A stretch of DNA of 64,000 bases, taken from Linnemannia hyalina (lineage: Eukaryota; Mortierellomycota; Mortierellomycetes; Mortierellales; Mortierellaceae). The position numbers were made by a program, and so were the translations under genes. Below are positions 22,183 to 33,288 of the stretch, piece by piece. Position 1 is the first letter of the stretch. Every line of letters starts with the position of its first letter. Location: positions 2,790,001 through 2,854,000 of the forward strand of contig JAHRHY010000001.1 in the NCBI GenBank assembly GCA_019671135.1, written 5' to 3'. Under the pieces are notes generated by a model. The model was not told the DNA's origin and did not search any database. It saw only the letters and a program-made list of their open reading frames with translations.

Positions 22183-22313
22183 TTTCTGTAATAAAAAAAA
22201 ATTGTTTCAGGAGACTGCTTTTGAGCGCCTTTTTTTTCCCTTTTGCGGCAGCCCACCCCTTTTGCTGATCCGCGTTTTTACTCATTACTTCACACCACCA
22301 CGACTACCTTACA

Positions 22314-24259
22314 ATGCACAGAGTCATGACACCATGCACCGCACAGCGGTGGCAGCTCCCAGCGAGGACACTCTTCAGAACGCAGACTCATTCAAGGACA
22401 TTCAACTCACTTTCACTCATTACACGCGCACAAGACCATACCGGATCACTAGACAAGGACAAGGACAACAACTCTTCTGAGGATAACACAGCCGTCGAGG
22501 GCTGGCAGACGACAATTGACGGTCTACCGGATTACACAGCAGAGCCCCGTGGAAGAGCCAAAGGTGTCGAGTGGAAGCTTCGAGCCAAGGTAAACTTGTC
22601 TCACACGGACATTGGGGGGGGGGGTCCTCTGTGTAACAAAAGAACATCAACATCTCGAAAAGAGCACACTTTCTAATTAATAATCATTCGCGTTTCTCAA
22701 ATTAGGGCAGAAACTTTGTCGATTTCTGTAGGATCAAGGTGTCAGGAGGACAGGGCGGCGACGGATGTGTATCCTTTCATCGCGAAAAGTTTATTGCTTT
22801 CGGTCAACCTAACGGCGGCAACGGCGGTCGAGGCGGGAACGTGATCTTTGAGGCGTCATCGAACGAGACGTCTCTCCAACATATCCCTCACACTGGATCT
22901 GCACCACGCGGAGTACACGGCAAGGGCTCGTTGATGCACGGACACGCTGGCAAGGACATGATCATTAAGGTGCCGATGGGGACTATTATCCGTGAGGTGC
23001 CGTCGCCGGAGAAGGAGAGGGAGGATGAGGAGGAGGATGAGGAGTTGTCCCACAAGGCCTTGGAGCTTGGAGAGACCGAGGCCAAGGATAAAGAGATGTC
23101 GAAGCGGTGGGTGCTGTACCCGCGTCTTGCCAACTCCCTTTCGGCCCTTCCAGAAGGAAAGGTCAACTACTTTGAGGAAGCGCAGGCATGGGTCGCAGAG
23201 GAGGATCGGATTGTTGAGGCCCGGAGAGCTGCGATGAGCAAGAAGCCAATGCTCCTCGACGTCAATGAGCACACCGAGGATGGAACACAATTCATGGTCG
23301 GACGCGGCGGTGGAGGAGGTTACGGAAACCCACATTTCTTGACGACCCAGAACAGAGCCCCGAAGTACGCCACCCGAGGACGTGAGGGTCAGACTCGTTG
23401 GTTGACGCTCGAGCTCAAGACTATTGCGGACGCGGGACTGGTGGGCTTGCCCAATGCAGGAAAATCGACTTTTCTGCAGGCTGTTTCGAATGCCCATCCG
23501 GCCATTGCTCCTTACCCATTCACGACACTCAACCCTTATATTGGCACTGTCGACTACTCGGACTCTTATCAAGTCAAGGTGGCGGATATCCCGGGATTGA
23601 TTCGGGGCGCCCATATGAACATTGGATTGGGTCACTCCTTCCTTCGTCACGTTGAGCGTAGCAAGGTGCTGGTCTATGTGATCGACATTGCGGCCGAGTT
23701 TGGTGTCAAGCGCAAGGTCAAGGGCGTGGATGACTGGACACCCGAGGAGGATCTTGAGCTGGATGAGACCGAGGAGTCCAGATCGCTGAAGTCATCAGAA
23801 GATGAGGACCCCAACGCTGTAAACGCCGAATACAGCCAGCCGTTTGAGGATTGGAAGACACTACTGGACGAGTTGGAAGCCTACCAGCCAGGACTGACCA
23901 GAAGGCCGTCGATGATCATCGCCAACAAGGCCGACGTGACCGAGGTCGCACCCAAGAACCTTCAGCTCTTCCAGAAGCTGGTTCATGACGAGTGGGCCAA
24001 ACGTCGTGTCGCCAACTCTTCGTCTGAACCTTCTTCTGCAAGCGACAACTACGACATCAAGATTGTACCCGTCTCTGCAAAGTACAAGAAGAACATTGTC
24101 AAGGTGACTTCGATCCTCCGCGAGATTGTCGAGGCTGAGAAAGCCAAGGAGTCGGTGGCGGCGGCACGGAGAGAGCAACGGGAGCGGGAAGAAGAGGATG
24201 AGGCCCTGGCCTTTAAGGCTACCCGGCGCAACATCATGAACAACTCTCAGAACGAATAA
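22314..24259 (+). CDS. MTG2: Mitochondrial Obg-family GTPase MTG2
   Basis: Obg/CgtA GTPases assist assembly of the large mitoribosomal subunit. Two exons, 22314-22589 and 22706-24259, give 609 residues. The N-terminus (MHRVMTPCTAQRWQLPARTL) is basic and suits mitochondrial import. The Gly-rich Obg fold starts near residue 93 (KVSGGQGGDGCVSFHREKF, GQPNGGNGGRGGNV). The GTPase domain has G1 GLPNAGKST (339-347), G3 DIPGLI, G4 NKAD and G5 VSAKY. The G3 segment reads DIPGLIRGAH where bacterial Obg usually has an acidic residue after DIPGLI. An acidic, Lys-containing insert of about 85 residues (190-288) interrupts the Obg fold, and a second acidic insert splits G3 and G4. These make it longer than yeast Mtg2 (about 518). 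It is downstream of NCS6 and separately transcribed, by the 130-base gap. Confidence 0.93.
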
Positions 24260-24801
24260 AGTTCAATTGTGTATTTTTTTTTATTTATTTTTTTTGTGTT
24301 GTGTTTGATTGAAATGGTCATGCCTGTTTACCTTTAAACCTTGATCACGCAGCCAGAGTCAAGCCAGAGTACTCAATGCCACACCACTGCACAACATGGA
24401 ACAACCACAGGCGAGGCCGAGGAGGACGAGGACGAGGACGAGATAACAAAAAAAATAGGTTGCGTTCAAATTTGCCAACTCTTATCTTCGGTAGAGTTTG
24501 AATTGTTCTTTCATGCGCCCGTTGTCATTTGTCAAACATGCATGGGAGACATTGCTTTGGGGCAGATAACAAGTGAAACCCAATTGTCGTTTGCGTTCGC
24601 CTTCCTTGAACGCAATTGTTCTTTTTTTTTCTGGTCTTTGTTACTAGCTAGCTCCTTTGTGTTTATGTTTTTTGATAAAGTGGTAAAGAGAGGAGTAACG
24701 GGGATGGATTGGGGGGGGAAGCTGGAGACAGTCGCCATTGCCCTTTGTACTTTGTCAAAAAAATTTACTTTTTCATGCAAAGGAGCATTATTTTTTTCCG
24801 T
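24260..24801. other. Gene-free convergent spacer
   Basis: 3' side of MTG2, with T-rich runs near 24275-24295 and a short GAGGAC repeat near 24415-24440. No supported gene. Confidence 0.5.
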
Positions 24802-25881
24802 TTACTTCGCGTTACAGAAATAAGACTGAAGCGCCTTCTCTGGCGGCATCCTTAGCTCAGGTCCGAGCGACAGCTTCTGTAGGACTGGGAAGGGTACAAT
24901 TGCCCTCTCGGCAACCACCCTCTTGACAGTCGACAACAATCCGATCTGCTGCAGAGGGTCTAGCCTATCTCGCTCCTTCAACGCAGCCGTTTGCTCGTCA
25001 GAGAGGGACTCGACTGACACCGACCAAAGTGCCTCTAGTTTCTCCTCCACTCGACAACCAGTTATCCCATGTCGCCACAGTCGTCGCCCGCAAGGCTGTA
25101 TTTCCAGGTGTCCGTCCACTCGGTGCAATCCAGTTCAATTCAAACTCACTCGGCTTAAGCTCCTTCCCTGGTTGTTGCATAGTGCGACTCAGTTCATACT
25201 CGCCCATTTGGTGAGCCTTCTCTCGTGGTTGCCCAATCACAGATAGTTTGTTCAGCGATGCAATCTTGGTTAGGAAGCATATCCCTCCATCCAGTTCGAG
25301 CTAGAGGGGGACATGACTGAACCCCGCAACATCTGCATTCCGATTCTCGGTGCATTTCGCAACAAGGACGAGCTCCTCCAGCACCGGGCAGACAGCAGAG
25401 ATGTATCCAAAGACGATCTTAGAATTGACTGGACCGTCTCTGACATTCATGTCGTGGACCTCCATGTGTAGTGTTCGCAACACAGACCTCGGCACATCCA
25501 GACAGGTCGACAGACTGGCAGTTTTCTACGCTGCCTGGTAAAGGCGCCCGATAGCATGATCGCCTAGATCTCCATATTGGGCTCGGTCACAGATGTCTAG
25601 GTGGTCGATAAAGACAGGGCTCCGGATAGCCTTGAGGTGTGCCAAGTGAGGCGACTGGCAGAGGAAGTCATGAAGGAGTCCGGCTGAGATCATGTTGTCG
25701 TGGAACGCGCAAAGCCATGGTGTCGACGGTCGTGGTTGGGCCCAAACAACTCTAGCGAGGTAACGACGTTCGGCATCGCTGTCAATTCTTGGAGGGGCAA
25801 CGGTGAGATCTCCCTTGGGTAGACAGTGCGATCAACAATGGTCACATGTATAAACATCAAACCAAAGGGGGTCCAGGCCAA
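24802..25881 (-). pseudogene. Decayed F-box/LRR-family gene, copy 1 (F-box lost)
   Basis: Minus-strand fragments in different frames line up in order with the intact protein at 27509-29533. At 25690-25881 the segment TAMPNVVTSLELFGP matches its SQPNTLTTLEVIW region. At 25301-25495, LRTLHMEVHDMNVRDG and SKIVFGYISAVCPVLEEL match LRTLHIEVH and SRIVFGYVARVCPLLEGL. At 24802-25128, FPVLQKLSLGPELRMPPEKA matches the terminal MPLLERLSF and LRPEEELERLF. Stops and frame changes separate the fragments and no F-box remains upstream. I read it as a truncated, multiply broken paralog. Confidence 0.75.
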
Positions 25882-26106
25882 AGACGGCGAAGACTTAAAA
25901 AAAGGTGGGTGTCATACTTACAATACTTCACGTCACTATCTGCCTCAATTCTCGCTTTTTTTCCTCTTAGCCTTCATGCTCTCCTCTACCTTAGTTGCAC
26001 GAATACCCTATCCCAAGACGGTCTGTCATCCTGCCAGACTCCCACAACACCTTGGATCCCAGACGAGCGGTGTCACAGGGATATCGACTGAATTTTTTGT
26101 GCAAGT

Positions 26107-27188
26107 GTGGAGAGCACTGCAGCATTGACGAGGATCAAGAGAAGGTTAATTCCAGCCCCGTCCCGGTCAAGAATCAAGTTCAGCCTAGAGCTCCGAGATT
26201 TGCGAATAGGCAAGTTGCCGGACTATACCAAGCATTCCTACTCCGACTTTATCTCTTTTGCCGCTCCATTGATAGCAGCTTCGACATATGATGGTCCATA
26301 CTCTATCACATCTTCCTAGTCTAAACTTCGCCATTCAATTTTCTCTTTATCAAACCTACGATCTCTACGCGCATATGGTCCTACATACGGAGTCGTCTAC
26401 AAGCTCGCCAAGGTTCTCCAACCGACCAATTCCTCTCTATCTTCATTGACGGAGCTCGTTTTCATCGATGCCAAATATACTAGCGACGTATGTCAAGCCG
26501 CCTGTAAGTCACCGTACTGGACACACCATCGCAGAAACGATTATTGATCGCGCTCGCTACAACATGACACTCACGATACACCATGTCGATCTACATGTCG
26601 CATCGCCCCAGGCCAGATTACCTGTTCTCTCAGCTCACTCATTTCCATCTTGCCGTGGATCTTACAGAGCCAACACTTTGTCATTTCGCCTCGATCCTGC
26701 CAGTACTACCCCTCATTCACTTCGGCACGGATCAGCGGCCCCAGAGCCTCTTGAAGTATGTCGACTTCAACACGTTACATTCTATTAGTCTTTTCCGCAT
26801 GGACGAGGGTTACCTCCAGCCTATGTTCGATAACCTGTTGTCGGGCAGTCATCCCTGTCAACTCGAGAAACTGTTCCTAGGCGGTATGACCGGAATTGAG
26901 GGTCTTCCAGGGGGTTTGAAGGCCTTACCTCTGAAGGGGCTACGCATGATCGGTCTACCACTGGAAGCTCTGGATAGCACATTTCGGTGTCTCAATTTGT
27001 CCAAGCTCACTCCCCTTAGCATCTTACATGCGCACTACGATTGGTCGACAGAGACACTTCTTGGCTCCAGGACCAACGAGTTCACCGAGCAGTTTTGTAT
27101 GCACTTGGAAAAAGCCAGCGAAGTGCTCGAAGAGTTTGGCATGATGAAAGATATCGTCGAAAGGGTCAAAAGGAGGCATGTACAGTGA
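26107..27188 (+). pseudogene. LRR-type protein remnant
   Basis: The best open part (26583-27188, 201 residues) has repeats typical of leucine-rich proteins: CQLEKLFLGGMTGIEGLPGG, then LKALPLKGLRMIGLPLEAL and FRCLNLSKLTPLSIL. It ends in a charged helix (ILERVKRRH-like). Upstream plus-strand segments (26107-26319 and 26468-26788) continue the coding-like character in other frames but have no start or F-box I can identify. It may be the 3' end of a decayed F-box/LRR gene in opposite orientation to its neighbours. It does not carry the SRIVFGY signature of the other copies, so it belongs to another subfamily. An intact spliced gene cannot be fully excluded. Confidence 0.45.
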
Positions 27189-27508
27189 TAGATCTCGCCC
27201 TGTGCAAAGGTTCTTCAATTACCCTCCCTCGCTCATGAGTTTGTCTGCTCAAAGGCGGCCTTTTTGACCAAGCAATACATTACCGAGTCCATTTTGTCAA
27301 ACATCTGCGGTTGAATTATTTAGTGGTTTATTAAGTTAACTGTTCTTTTTTTTCAGTCCCCTCTGTTTCTGTCTTTTTGTGTTACCTGGAAGAAATGAAG
27401 AAGACACCCGCGCATTAGTCCCCCCTCCCCTCCTCGCAATAATAAATCCTGCACATGTTCTTTTTTTTTGTCCACCGGTCGTTGTGTGCTTTCACTCTCT
27501 TTATTCAA
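27189..27508. other. Convergent spacer
   Basis: Short AT- and CT-rich stretch with T runs near 27348 and 27462. No gene is seen. Confidence 0.5.
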
Positions 27509-29533
27509 TCAATCAAACCGCAACTTATTGAACCAACTCGGAAACAACCGTTCAAGTTCTTCCTCCGGTCGTAACATGACAGGATATGTGAACGACAACC
27601 TCTCCAACAAAGGCATTGGCTGCACCCCTTTCGTCCCCTCCATCTCCTTTATCATTTCCTCTACGTCCATCAAGAGGCCCAGATTCTGGAGCTCACTCAA
27701 GACCACCGTATCAATTTCATTGGAGCCATCACCCCCAGTTTCCAAAGGGTGTTGTCGAGTTTGAGATCGAATGGCTTCCGCTCGGTCCTCACCTAGCCGC
27801 CAATCCCGCCAGCTTTCAACCTCTTTCTGTCTCTTCCTCCTTGAATGAAAGCTCTTCCATCCTGAAGCCACCATCCAATTCATGTCCCATTCCTTGCATT
27901 CAGTGGCCATGAAACTTCCCGTGTCGTCAATTACCCTCAGTCTCTGCAGGTATCTCAATCGGGCAAGGAGGCAAAGTCCTCCCTTGAGCTGTAGACATGG
28001 GTATGTGCGGTATCGGCCTCCGAAGGTTTCCGACTCACAGTCCTTTGGGAAACAGATCTGGAGGCCCTCGAGAAGTGGGCAGACACGAGCGACGTAACCA
28101 AAGACGATTCGACTGTGGACTGGGTGCTGAAGTCGAAACGGGCCAGGGGCGTGGACTTCGATGTGGAGGGTGCGGAGGCCGCGACACCGCCAGAACCGAG
28201 GATGGTCGAGAGGTGTCGAGGAGTTGTCTGGAAAGATGGCGTCGTTTCCTCTGTCCAGATGAAGGTATCCTGATCGACCAAAGAGATCCATATCATCCAT
28301 TCGTACAATCATCTTTAGCGTTGTGAGGTGGGCGAGGTATGGCGATTCGCAGAGATACTGATGAATGAGTCCTGGGGCCTGGGCAAGGGAGGTGAGGCAG
28401 CAGGACTTGGGAGCAAATCTTTCTGGTGCCTTCCATATGACCTCCAAGGTTGTGAGCGTATTTGGCTGAGAGGTGATCGTCTGCAGGAGCTGTGGTGTCA
28501 CATCCAGCGCCCATAGAGACCGTTCCGACGACAGATGAGGATAAATGTCTGCCAGCAATTGCTCCGTCTCCTTGGCTGACATCTTGCGGTCAAGGGACGA
28601 AAAGTGCACCCTGTCGAGGGTGATGTTGTTGTCCATCAGGAACGTGAACAGCAGAGTCCAGTTGTACTCATTGCCCTCATCCCACATCATCGCCATCAAT
28701 TTGAGCTCCTTGAGGTCTGGTGTGAGTCGCATGAGGATTTCGAGTTCGGGTTGTGAAAGTGCGACGTTGTGGAGAACTAGGGATCGGAGTGGGAGACGTG
28801 GTGTTGTTGTAGAGTCGAATGGCGACAGTCGAAAATGGATGCCGGATGTGTTAAATGTATCCGCGCAAAAGTACTCCAGCAACGGACATTTACTGAGTAT
28901 CATGCCAAAGTCCCACTCTACATAATGCGAGTATCCAACTTTGATGGTCAGTCGGGTGAGGGACGATGGGATAGGGAACGACTCGATAAAGGGGCGACCG
29001 AACGTAGTGTACAGAACCAACTCTTTGAGAGGCGTGGAGTTGTAGAGCGTCAGAGCGGTCATAGATGTGGATATGCGTTTGTTGCTGTTGTTGCTGTTGT
29101 TGCTGTTGTTGCTGTTGTTGCTGTTGTTGCTGTTGTCGCTGACTGCGCTTGTGCTGGCCCCTTGTCCTAATTGCTTCTGATACTTAGACTCGAGCCGGTG
29201 TAGAGCGAAAATAGCATCCTGCATGGAATCGGATCGATTGCCCAGGTGGCAGATATAGAGCCGACCCGCACCAGGCAACTTGTGCAGAGCTCTCTCCTTC
29301 CTTGATGATCTCCAATCTTGGCTCCAGGTGACCTCACGAGCAAGCCGGCCCTGGTTGAGGAAGTACCATTGGCGACAGACAAGAGCAGCCGAGCGGCGGG
29401 TGGTGTAGTCGTCGAGGTAGGAGAATATGAGTTCGAGGATCTCGGGAAGGTCCAGCGGTGACAACGTTGTCCTGGTGTTATTGGTGGTCGACACTGGCGT
29501 CTTCTGACGTAGGAGGTTGATGTATCGCAGCAT
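27509..29533 (-). CDS. F-box and leucine-rich-repeat-like protein A
   Basis: Intact single-exon gene of 674 residues. The F-box lies at about residues 24-66 (LSPLDLPEILELIFSYLDDY, then RRSAALVCRQWYFLN). F-box proteins bind Skp1 and present substrates to SCF ubiquitin ligases. Degenerate leucine-rich repeats follow to the end: PLRSLVLHNVALSQPELEIL, LKELKLMAM, LRTLHIEVH, SRIVFGYVARVCPLLEGL. An Asn/Ser tract (about 138-155) is encoded by a microsatellite. The gene sits in a cluster of related intact and broken copies, and shares with them the motif LRTLHxEVH followed by SRI(V/I)FGY. Its substrate is unknown, and divergent LRRs of this kind evolve fast. Confidence 0.88.
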   Translation of the reverse strand: MLRYINLLRQKTPVSTTNNTRTTLSPLDLPEILELIFSYLDDYTTRRSAALVCRQWYFLNQGRLAREVTWSQDWRSSRKERALHKLPGAGRLYICHLGNRSDSMQDAIFALHRLESKYQKQLGQGASTSAVSDNSNNSNNSNNSNNSNNSNKRISTSMTALTLYNSTPLKELVLYTTFGRPFIESFPIPSSLTRLTIKVGYSHYVEWDFGMILSKCPLLEYFCADTFNTSGIHFRLSPFDSTTTPRLPLRSLVLHNVALSQPELEILMRLTPDLKELKLMAMMWDEGNEYNWTLLFTFLMDNNITLDRVHFSSLDRKMSAKETEQLLADIYPHLSSERSLWALDVTPQLLQTITSQPNTLTTLEVIWKAPERFAPKSCCLTSLAQAPGLIHQYLCESPYLAHLTTLKMIVRMDDMDLFGRSGYLHLDRGNDAIFPDNSSTPLDHPRFWRCRGLRTLHIEVHAPGPFRLQHPVHSRIVFGYVARVCPLLEGLQICFPKDCESETFGGRYRTYPCLQLKGGLCLLARLRYLQRLRVIDDTGSFMATECKEWDMNWMVASGWKSFHSRRKRQKEVESWRDWRLGEDRAEAIRSQTRQHPLETGGDGSNEIDTVVLSELQNLGLLMDVEEMIKEMEGTKGVQPMPLLERLSFTYPVMLRPEEELERLFPSWFNKLRFD
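29076..29142 (-). repeat. Coding microsatellite giving an Asn-Asn-Ser tract
   Basis: Nine-base unit gttgctgtt on the plus strand repeated about seven times. Read on the minus strand it encodes (NNS)n within F-box protein A. Likely length-variable. Confidence 0.85.
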
Positions 29534-29934
29534 GGGCGCTGTTGGTGAAGAAAAGAAAAGGGAGAATAAAGTTCAGTGGGTGGACAATGGGAAAAATGCG
29601 ACTGCTACATCAATTATATTTTGACTCCCCAGTCCAGCATCTTGCAATTGACGGGCAAAGCGCGATGAGGGATGGTAAAAAGTGGACCAAGAAGCACCCT
29701 CAAATGAGAACCTTGCTAATGAAACCGATCTTGTTGAATCTGCTCATGGTCATGGTTTAGATGCTAAATCATCAGTGACGATTACCCAATTCTCTGAATC
29801 CATTCAAAACTGAGGTTTGAAGAGAGGTATTTTATTATTGTTTGACAGCATAGCAGCATGCAACTTTATTATTGCAGTAGTATAGCATACTTGCCCTTGA
29901 CGGGCATGTTGTCATCTCACCCTCAGGCTATGCA
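29534..29934. other. Spacer upstream of F-box protein A
   Basis: AT-rich upstream region. Nothing beyond short shadow ORFs. Confidence 0.45.
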
Positions 29935-31804
29935 ACGTACGGGTGCTTGATCGAAAGCACTCCCAGGAATGGCAGCGGGCGATACGAGCAAATGCCCCAG
30001 GTCCGGAGTTGACCCAGCACCTCGGTATCCAATGATGCACTTGTATCTCTTTTCGACCTCCGCGATCGCGATTCCTCCAGTCGGTCCTCAAAGACCCGTC
30101 GCTACTGCCATCGTCTAACCGCCAATCGTCTCCACTACCTGTACATGGTGTTGTGTCCCGACGGCACCATGCAGTTGAAGTCCCTCTTCTTGAGATTACC
30201 CATCACCAACTGTTTGTCCACTTCAACTCTCAGCCGTAACCTCTGTAGGTACTTCAGTCGGCCAAGCAAACAAAGTCTGCCCTCCAGCATCAAGGATAAT
30301 CGTGGCTGGCCCTAAACATCACCACTCTTGCAATATCGAGGCGTAGGGACATGGGGCTCCTCCAGCAGAGGAAACACTCTGGGGATATAGCCAAAGATGA
30401 TGCGACTATGTCTGTGCTCCATACGCCAAAATCTCTTTCCATGACCGTGGACTTCGAGATGAAGTGTTCGCAGGCTGCGACAACGCCAAAGTGCTGGGGG
30501 TGCTGAGGATTCGCTTGTGTCGTCATCTGCTGTGTCCTCGTCCACGACTAGCCCATCCAAGCAAAAGTGGCCTCCTCGGTGGTGAATATCCATGTCCTCC
30601 AGGCGCACAACGGTCCTGAGAGTCTTGAGATGCACAACCTTGTCGGACATGCAGAGGACATCGTGTATTGTCAATGCCGCAACGTTGAGGTAAGATGGAA
30701 GATCAAGTCCCCGTGGCACATAGTAAAGCTCCAAGGTCGTCAAGCGGTCGGTTTGGACGTCCAGTTGCTTGAGGAATGACGGCGAGATGTTGCGTGGTCA
30801 TAGGTGCCATTCTAAAAGGATCGGGCAGATCTCCAGCAGTTGTTTGCTAGACTTGAGGAGGCAATTGTTGACCCTGCTTGGAGAAATGTATGACATTCAG
30901 ATCCACCGTAAGCGACTAAATATGTCGTAAGAGTCGAGGCTCGTTGTATCCTTCGTTGCTATTGCGACGATGCCGAAAGGAAACTAGCTTGAGCACGTTC
31001 AGTTGGGGAGCAAAGGCCAAACAGTTCTCGAGACTGTCCTTCTCGAAAACGGTGCTATAGAAGAAAAAATATCGAAGTACGAGGCCCAAGTCAGCTCCAG
31101 GAATAATCCTCCCCCCACCTCAAGGAACTCCAGCAACGTACAATCGCGCAGGATGCTGCCAGGTCAGTACTAGTTTTAGGTGAGTCGAGACTAAAGACAG
31201 GTTTGAGAACCAGTGCTGGAAAGTACGCAGTGAACACATGTGCTGCTGACTAATGTATGGTTGTCGAGATGGAGTGCCTTGAGCAAGGAAAAAATTGTGG
31301 AGTGTTGACGTTTGCTTGCTGGGTCCCTCTCGTTTCCTCTGCTCTGCTTATCGCCTGGGACTGGGCGACAACATTCCAGACGTTATCTTGGTGTTTGCGG
31401 AGGAGAAGATGGCCGACTGAGATGTAGCAGTAATACCGAGCAGCCCCAGCCAGTTTAAGAGGAACCATGTCGAGCCTTGCTTTGCTCATAGAAGGATGCC
31501 ATATGACGGTGCGGGAGAGGCGATTGTGGTTCAGGAGAAACCACTGTCGACAAACAAGGGCGACTAACCTGCGGGTGGTCACGTCGTCGAGAGAGGAGAA
31601 GACGAGCTTCAGGACCTCAGGTATGGCGAGGAGTGACAAGGAGAGGTTGGACGGTGTTTTGACGTCCTTGAAAACGGCTTCCTGAGCAAGTTCATTGTTG
31701 CATTGTGTTGGAAACGAAGAAATAAGTGAGAAGAAGCTGAGAAAAAGATGGAAGGAAAAGAGGATATGAAAGATACAGCCTTTTTTGATGTTGTTTTTCA
31801 GCAC
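29935..31804 (-). pseudogene. Decayed F-box/LRR-family gene, copy 2
   Basis: Fragments on the minus strand follow the order of F-box protein A. At 31250-31804 there is a good F-box (LAIPEVLKLVFSSLDDVTTR, then VALVCRQWFLLNHNRL) and a following AGAARYYCYI that matches AGRLYICHL. The middle (30750-31250) is scrambled by stops. At 30312-30743, LKTLRTVVRLEDMDIHHRGG, LRTLHLEVHGHGK and SRIIFGYIPRVFPLLEE match the paralog. At 29935-30300, CLLGRLKYLQRLRLRVE and RRVFEDRLEESRSR match the C-terminal quarter but with in-frame stops. Nearly the whole length is recognisable, so decay looks recent compared with copy 1. Confidence 0.8.
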
Positions 31805-32203
31805 TCAGAGTAAGATACAGGCGAGAAGGACAAGGGCAGTGGCGTGTTCCTTTGTTTACGTTACTGTCAACAGAGACCACTTGTTCTTCATTGTTTGAGG
31901 GATTGAAGTCTTCACGAGGCTGCTGGGGCGGTGAATATGGGGCGGTTCTTGTAGAAAGACAAGAGAATAATGAGGGGAAATAAAAGAAAGCAACAGAGGG
32001 GCTGAGATGCATACATGCAAACCCAGCCAATCACACTGATCGATCAGTTATTCATTTCATTCTCCTTCAGCTCCTGCTCCTTTGCTCCACCTCCACACCT
32101 CTTTCACTCCTTTCACCTTCTGCCTTTTACCTGTTTTGCCACCAAAAAGTAACCTACATTACCATCAACAACCGACAACTGACAAGCAAGCAAGCAAACC
32201 CGA
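31805..32203. other. Divergent spacer
   Basis: Between the F-box pseudogene and the small spliced gene. It carries CT-rich leader-like sequence (32065-32130) and a direct repeat of CAAG units near 32183. No gene is seen. Confidence 0.45.
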
Positions 32204-32866
32204 ATGGAGTGTTTACGGAACCTGCCCTCAAAGACAAACGCATTCCAGACCGCAACTTACGAACGCGTTAGGACAGAACACACCCACTCCCATAACAAGC
32301 CCTTCTTCGCCACCTCTGGACAAGTGCCCACTCAAAGTAATTTTCCAAGGACATCCTTTTTCACTCTTGCTGCATTGCAGTTGTAGCGCACAAGTTGAAT
32401 GCTGACATTCACCGTCTGTCGTTCTCCTTCTTCTCTACTAGTCTTGCCCAGTAGTGATGAGAATCTCATACTGGCCGTCATTCGTCAAAAGAACAAGGTA
32501 ATGTAGCCTCCTGTTGGCTCACATGAAGGATACAAGCCCCTCCTAGGAGAACATCAATTTAACACATAAATTTTACCCTACTAGGTCCCGAAGTCGACGG
32601 ACGAGCATCCAAAGAGACCAACGACCCCAGAGCAAGTAACAGAGGACACAAGCATGGATGAAGACACAGTTTCAGCACAACAACAACCTACATCGCCACC
32701 ACCACCGCCTCGACTGTACAAGCGACCAAGGATTGCCCTTTCTAACGCAGTAGCAGCAACGCCGACGGCAGCAAGTAGAACGACAACCTCCTCCTCCTCC
32801 TCCTCCTCCGCAGCAGCAGCAGCAGCAGCAACGTATGAAAACCATTCATCAGCATCGCTATCATAG
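32204..32866 (+). CDS. Small three-exon gene, unknown product
   Basis: Exons 32204-32336, 32442-32497 and 32585-32866 have canonical GT..AG borders, matching phases (1, then 0) and a total of 471 nt, or 156 residues. I do not recognise the protein. The first exon is a conserved-looking 44 residues (MECLRNLPSKTNAFQTATYE onward). The second encodes LPSSDENLILAVIRQKNK, possibly a short helix. The last is low complexity: acidic patch, PPPPPRLYKRPR, which resembles a nuclear localisation signal, then poly-Ser and poly-Ala. Two clean short introns in phase argue for a real gene. A nuclear, disordered regulator is a guess only. It lies between F-box-family genes but is unrelated to them. Confidence 0.55.
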
Positions 32867-33288
32867 TCGACTCGAATGTGACCTTTTTGTCGAAGTAAGC
32901 AGCGGGCTTTATCCACCGTCGAGAGTTTGTAATTGATCGGGAAAACTGAAGAGACATCATAACACTTTGCTGAGTTATCCTCAGAGAACCAAGACTGACC
33001 TTTGCTCCCAGTCTGTAACTTTGTTGGGGAGTGGCGCCCTTGACATATAGTAGTGTAAGCGCCTACTCACCGCCATCGTAATAGTCACAATCCCCAGCTC
33101 AACCCCTTGCACCCCGAAGAGAATAAACTTGACCATGCGTCATGGTCATGGTCACGTATCACGTGCGCAAAGGCCTTTTTTCCTTAAATTTTCTTTCTCT
33201 CCCACGACACCCCTCTTCCATTCTTCCCTTCTTCTTCTCCTTTCACTCCGCTTTTTTTTCGGCGAACCATATTTATTCCCTGCTGACC
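32867..33288. other. Spacer and leader of F-box protein B
   Basis: It contains CACGTG at 33160-33165 and a T/C-rich leader (33178-33265) before the F-box gene. The ORF continues upstream of 33289 in frame, but that part is pyrimidine-rich and lacks family similarity. Confidence 0.45.

Noticed and set aside
22856..23650. Antisense 264-residue ORF opposite MTG2
   Set aside because: It is a shadow of the strongly supported Obg GTPase reading frame and has no domain pattern.
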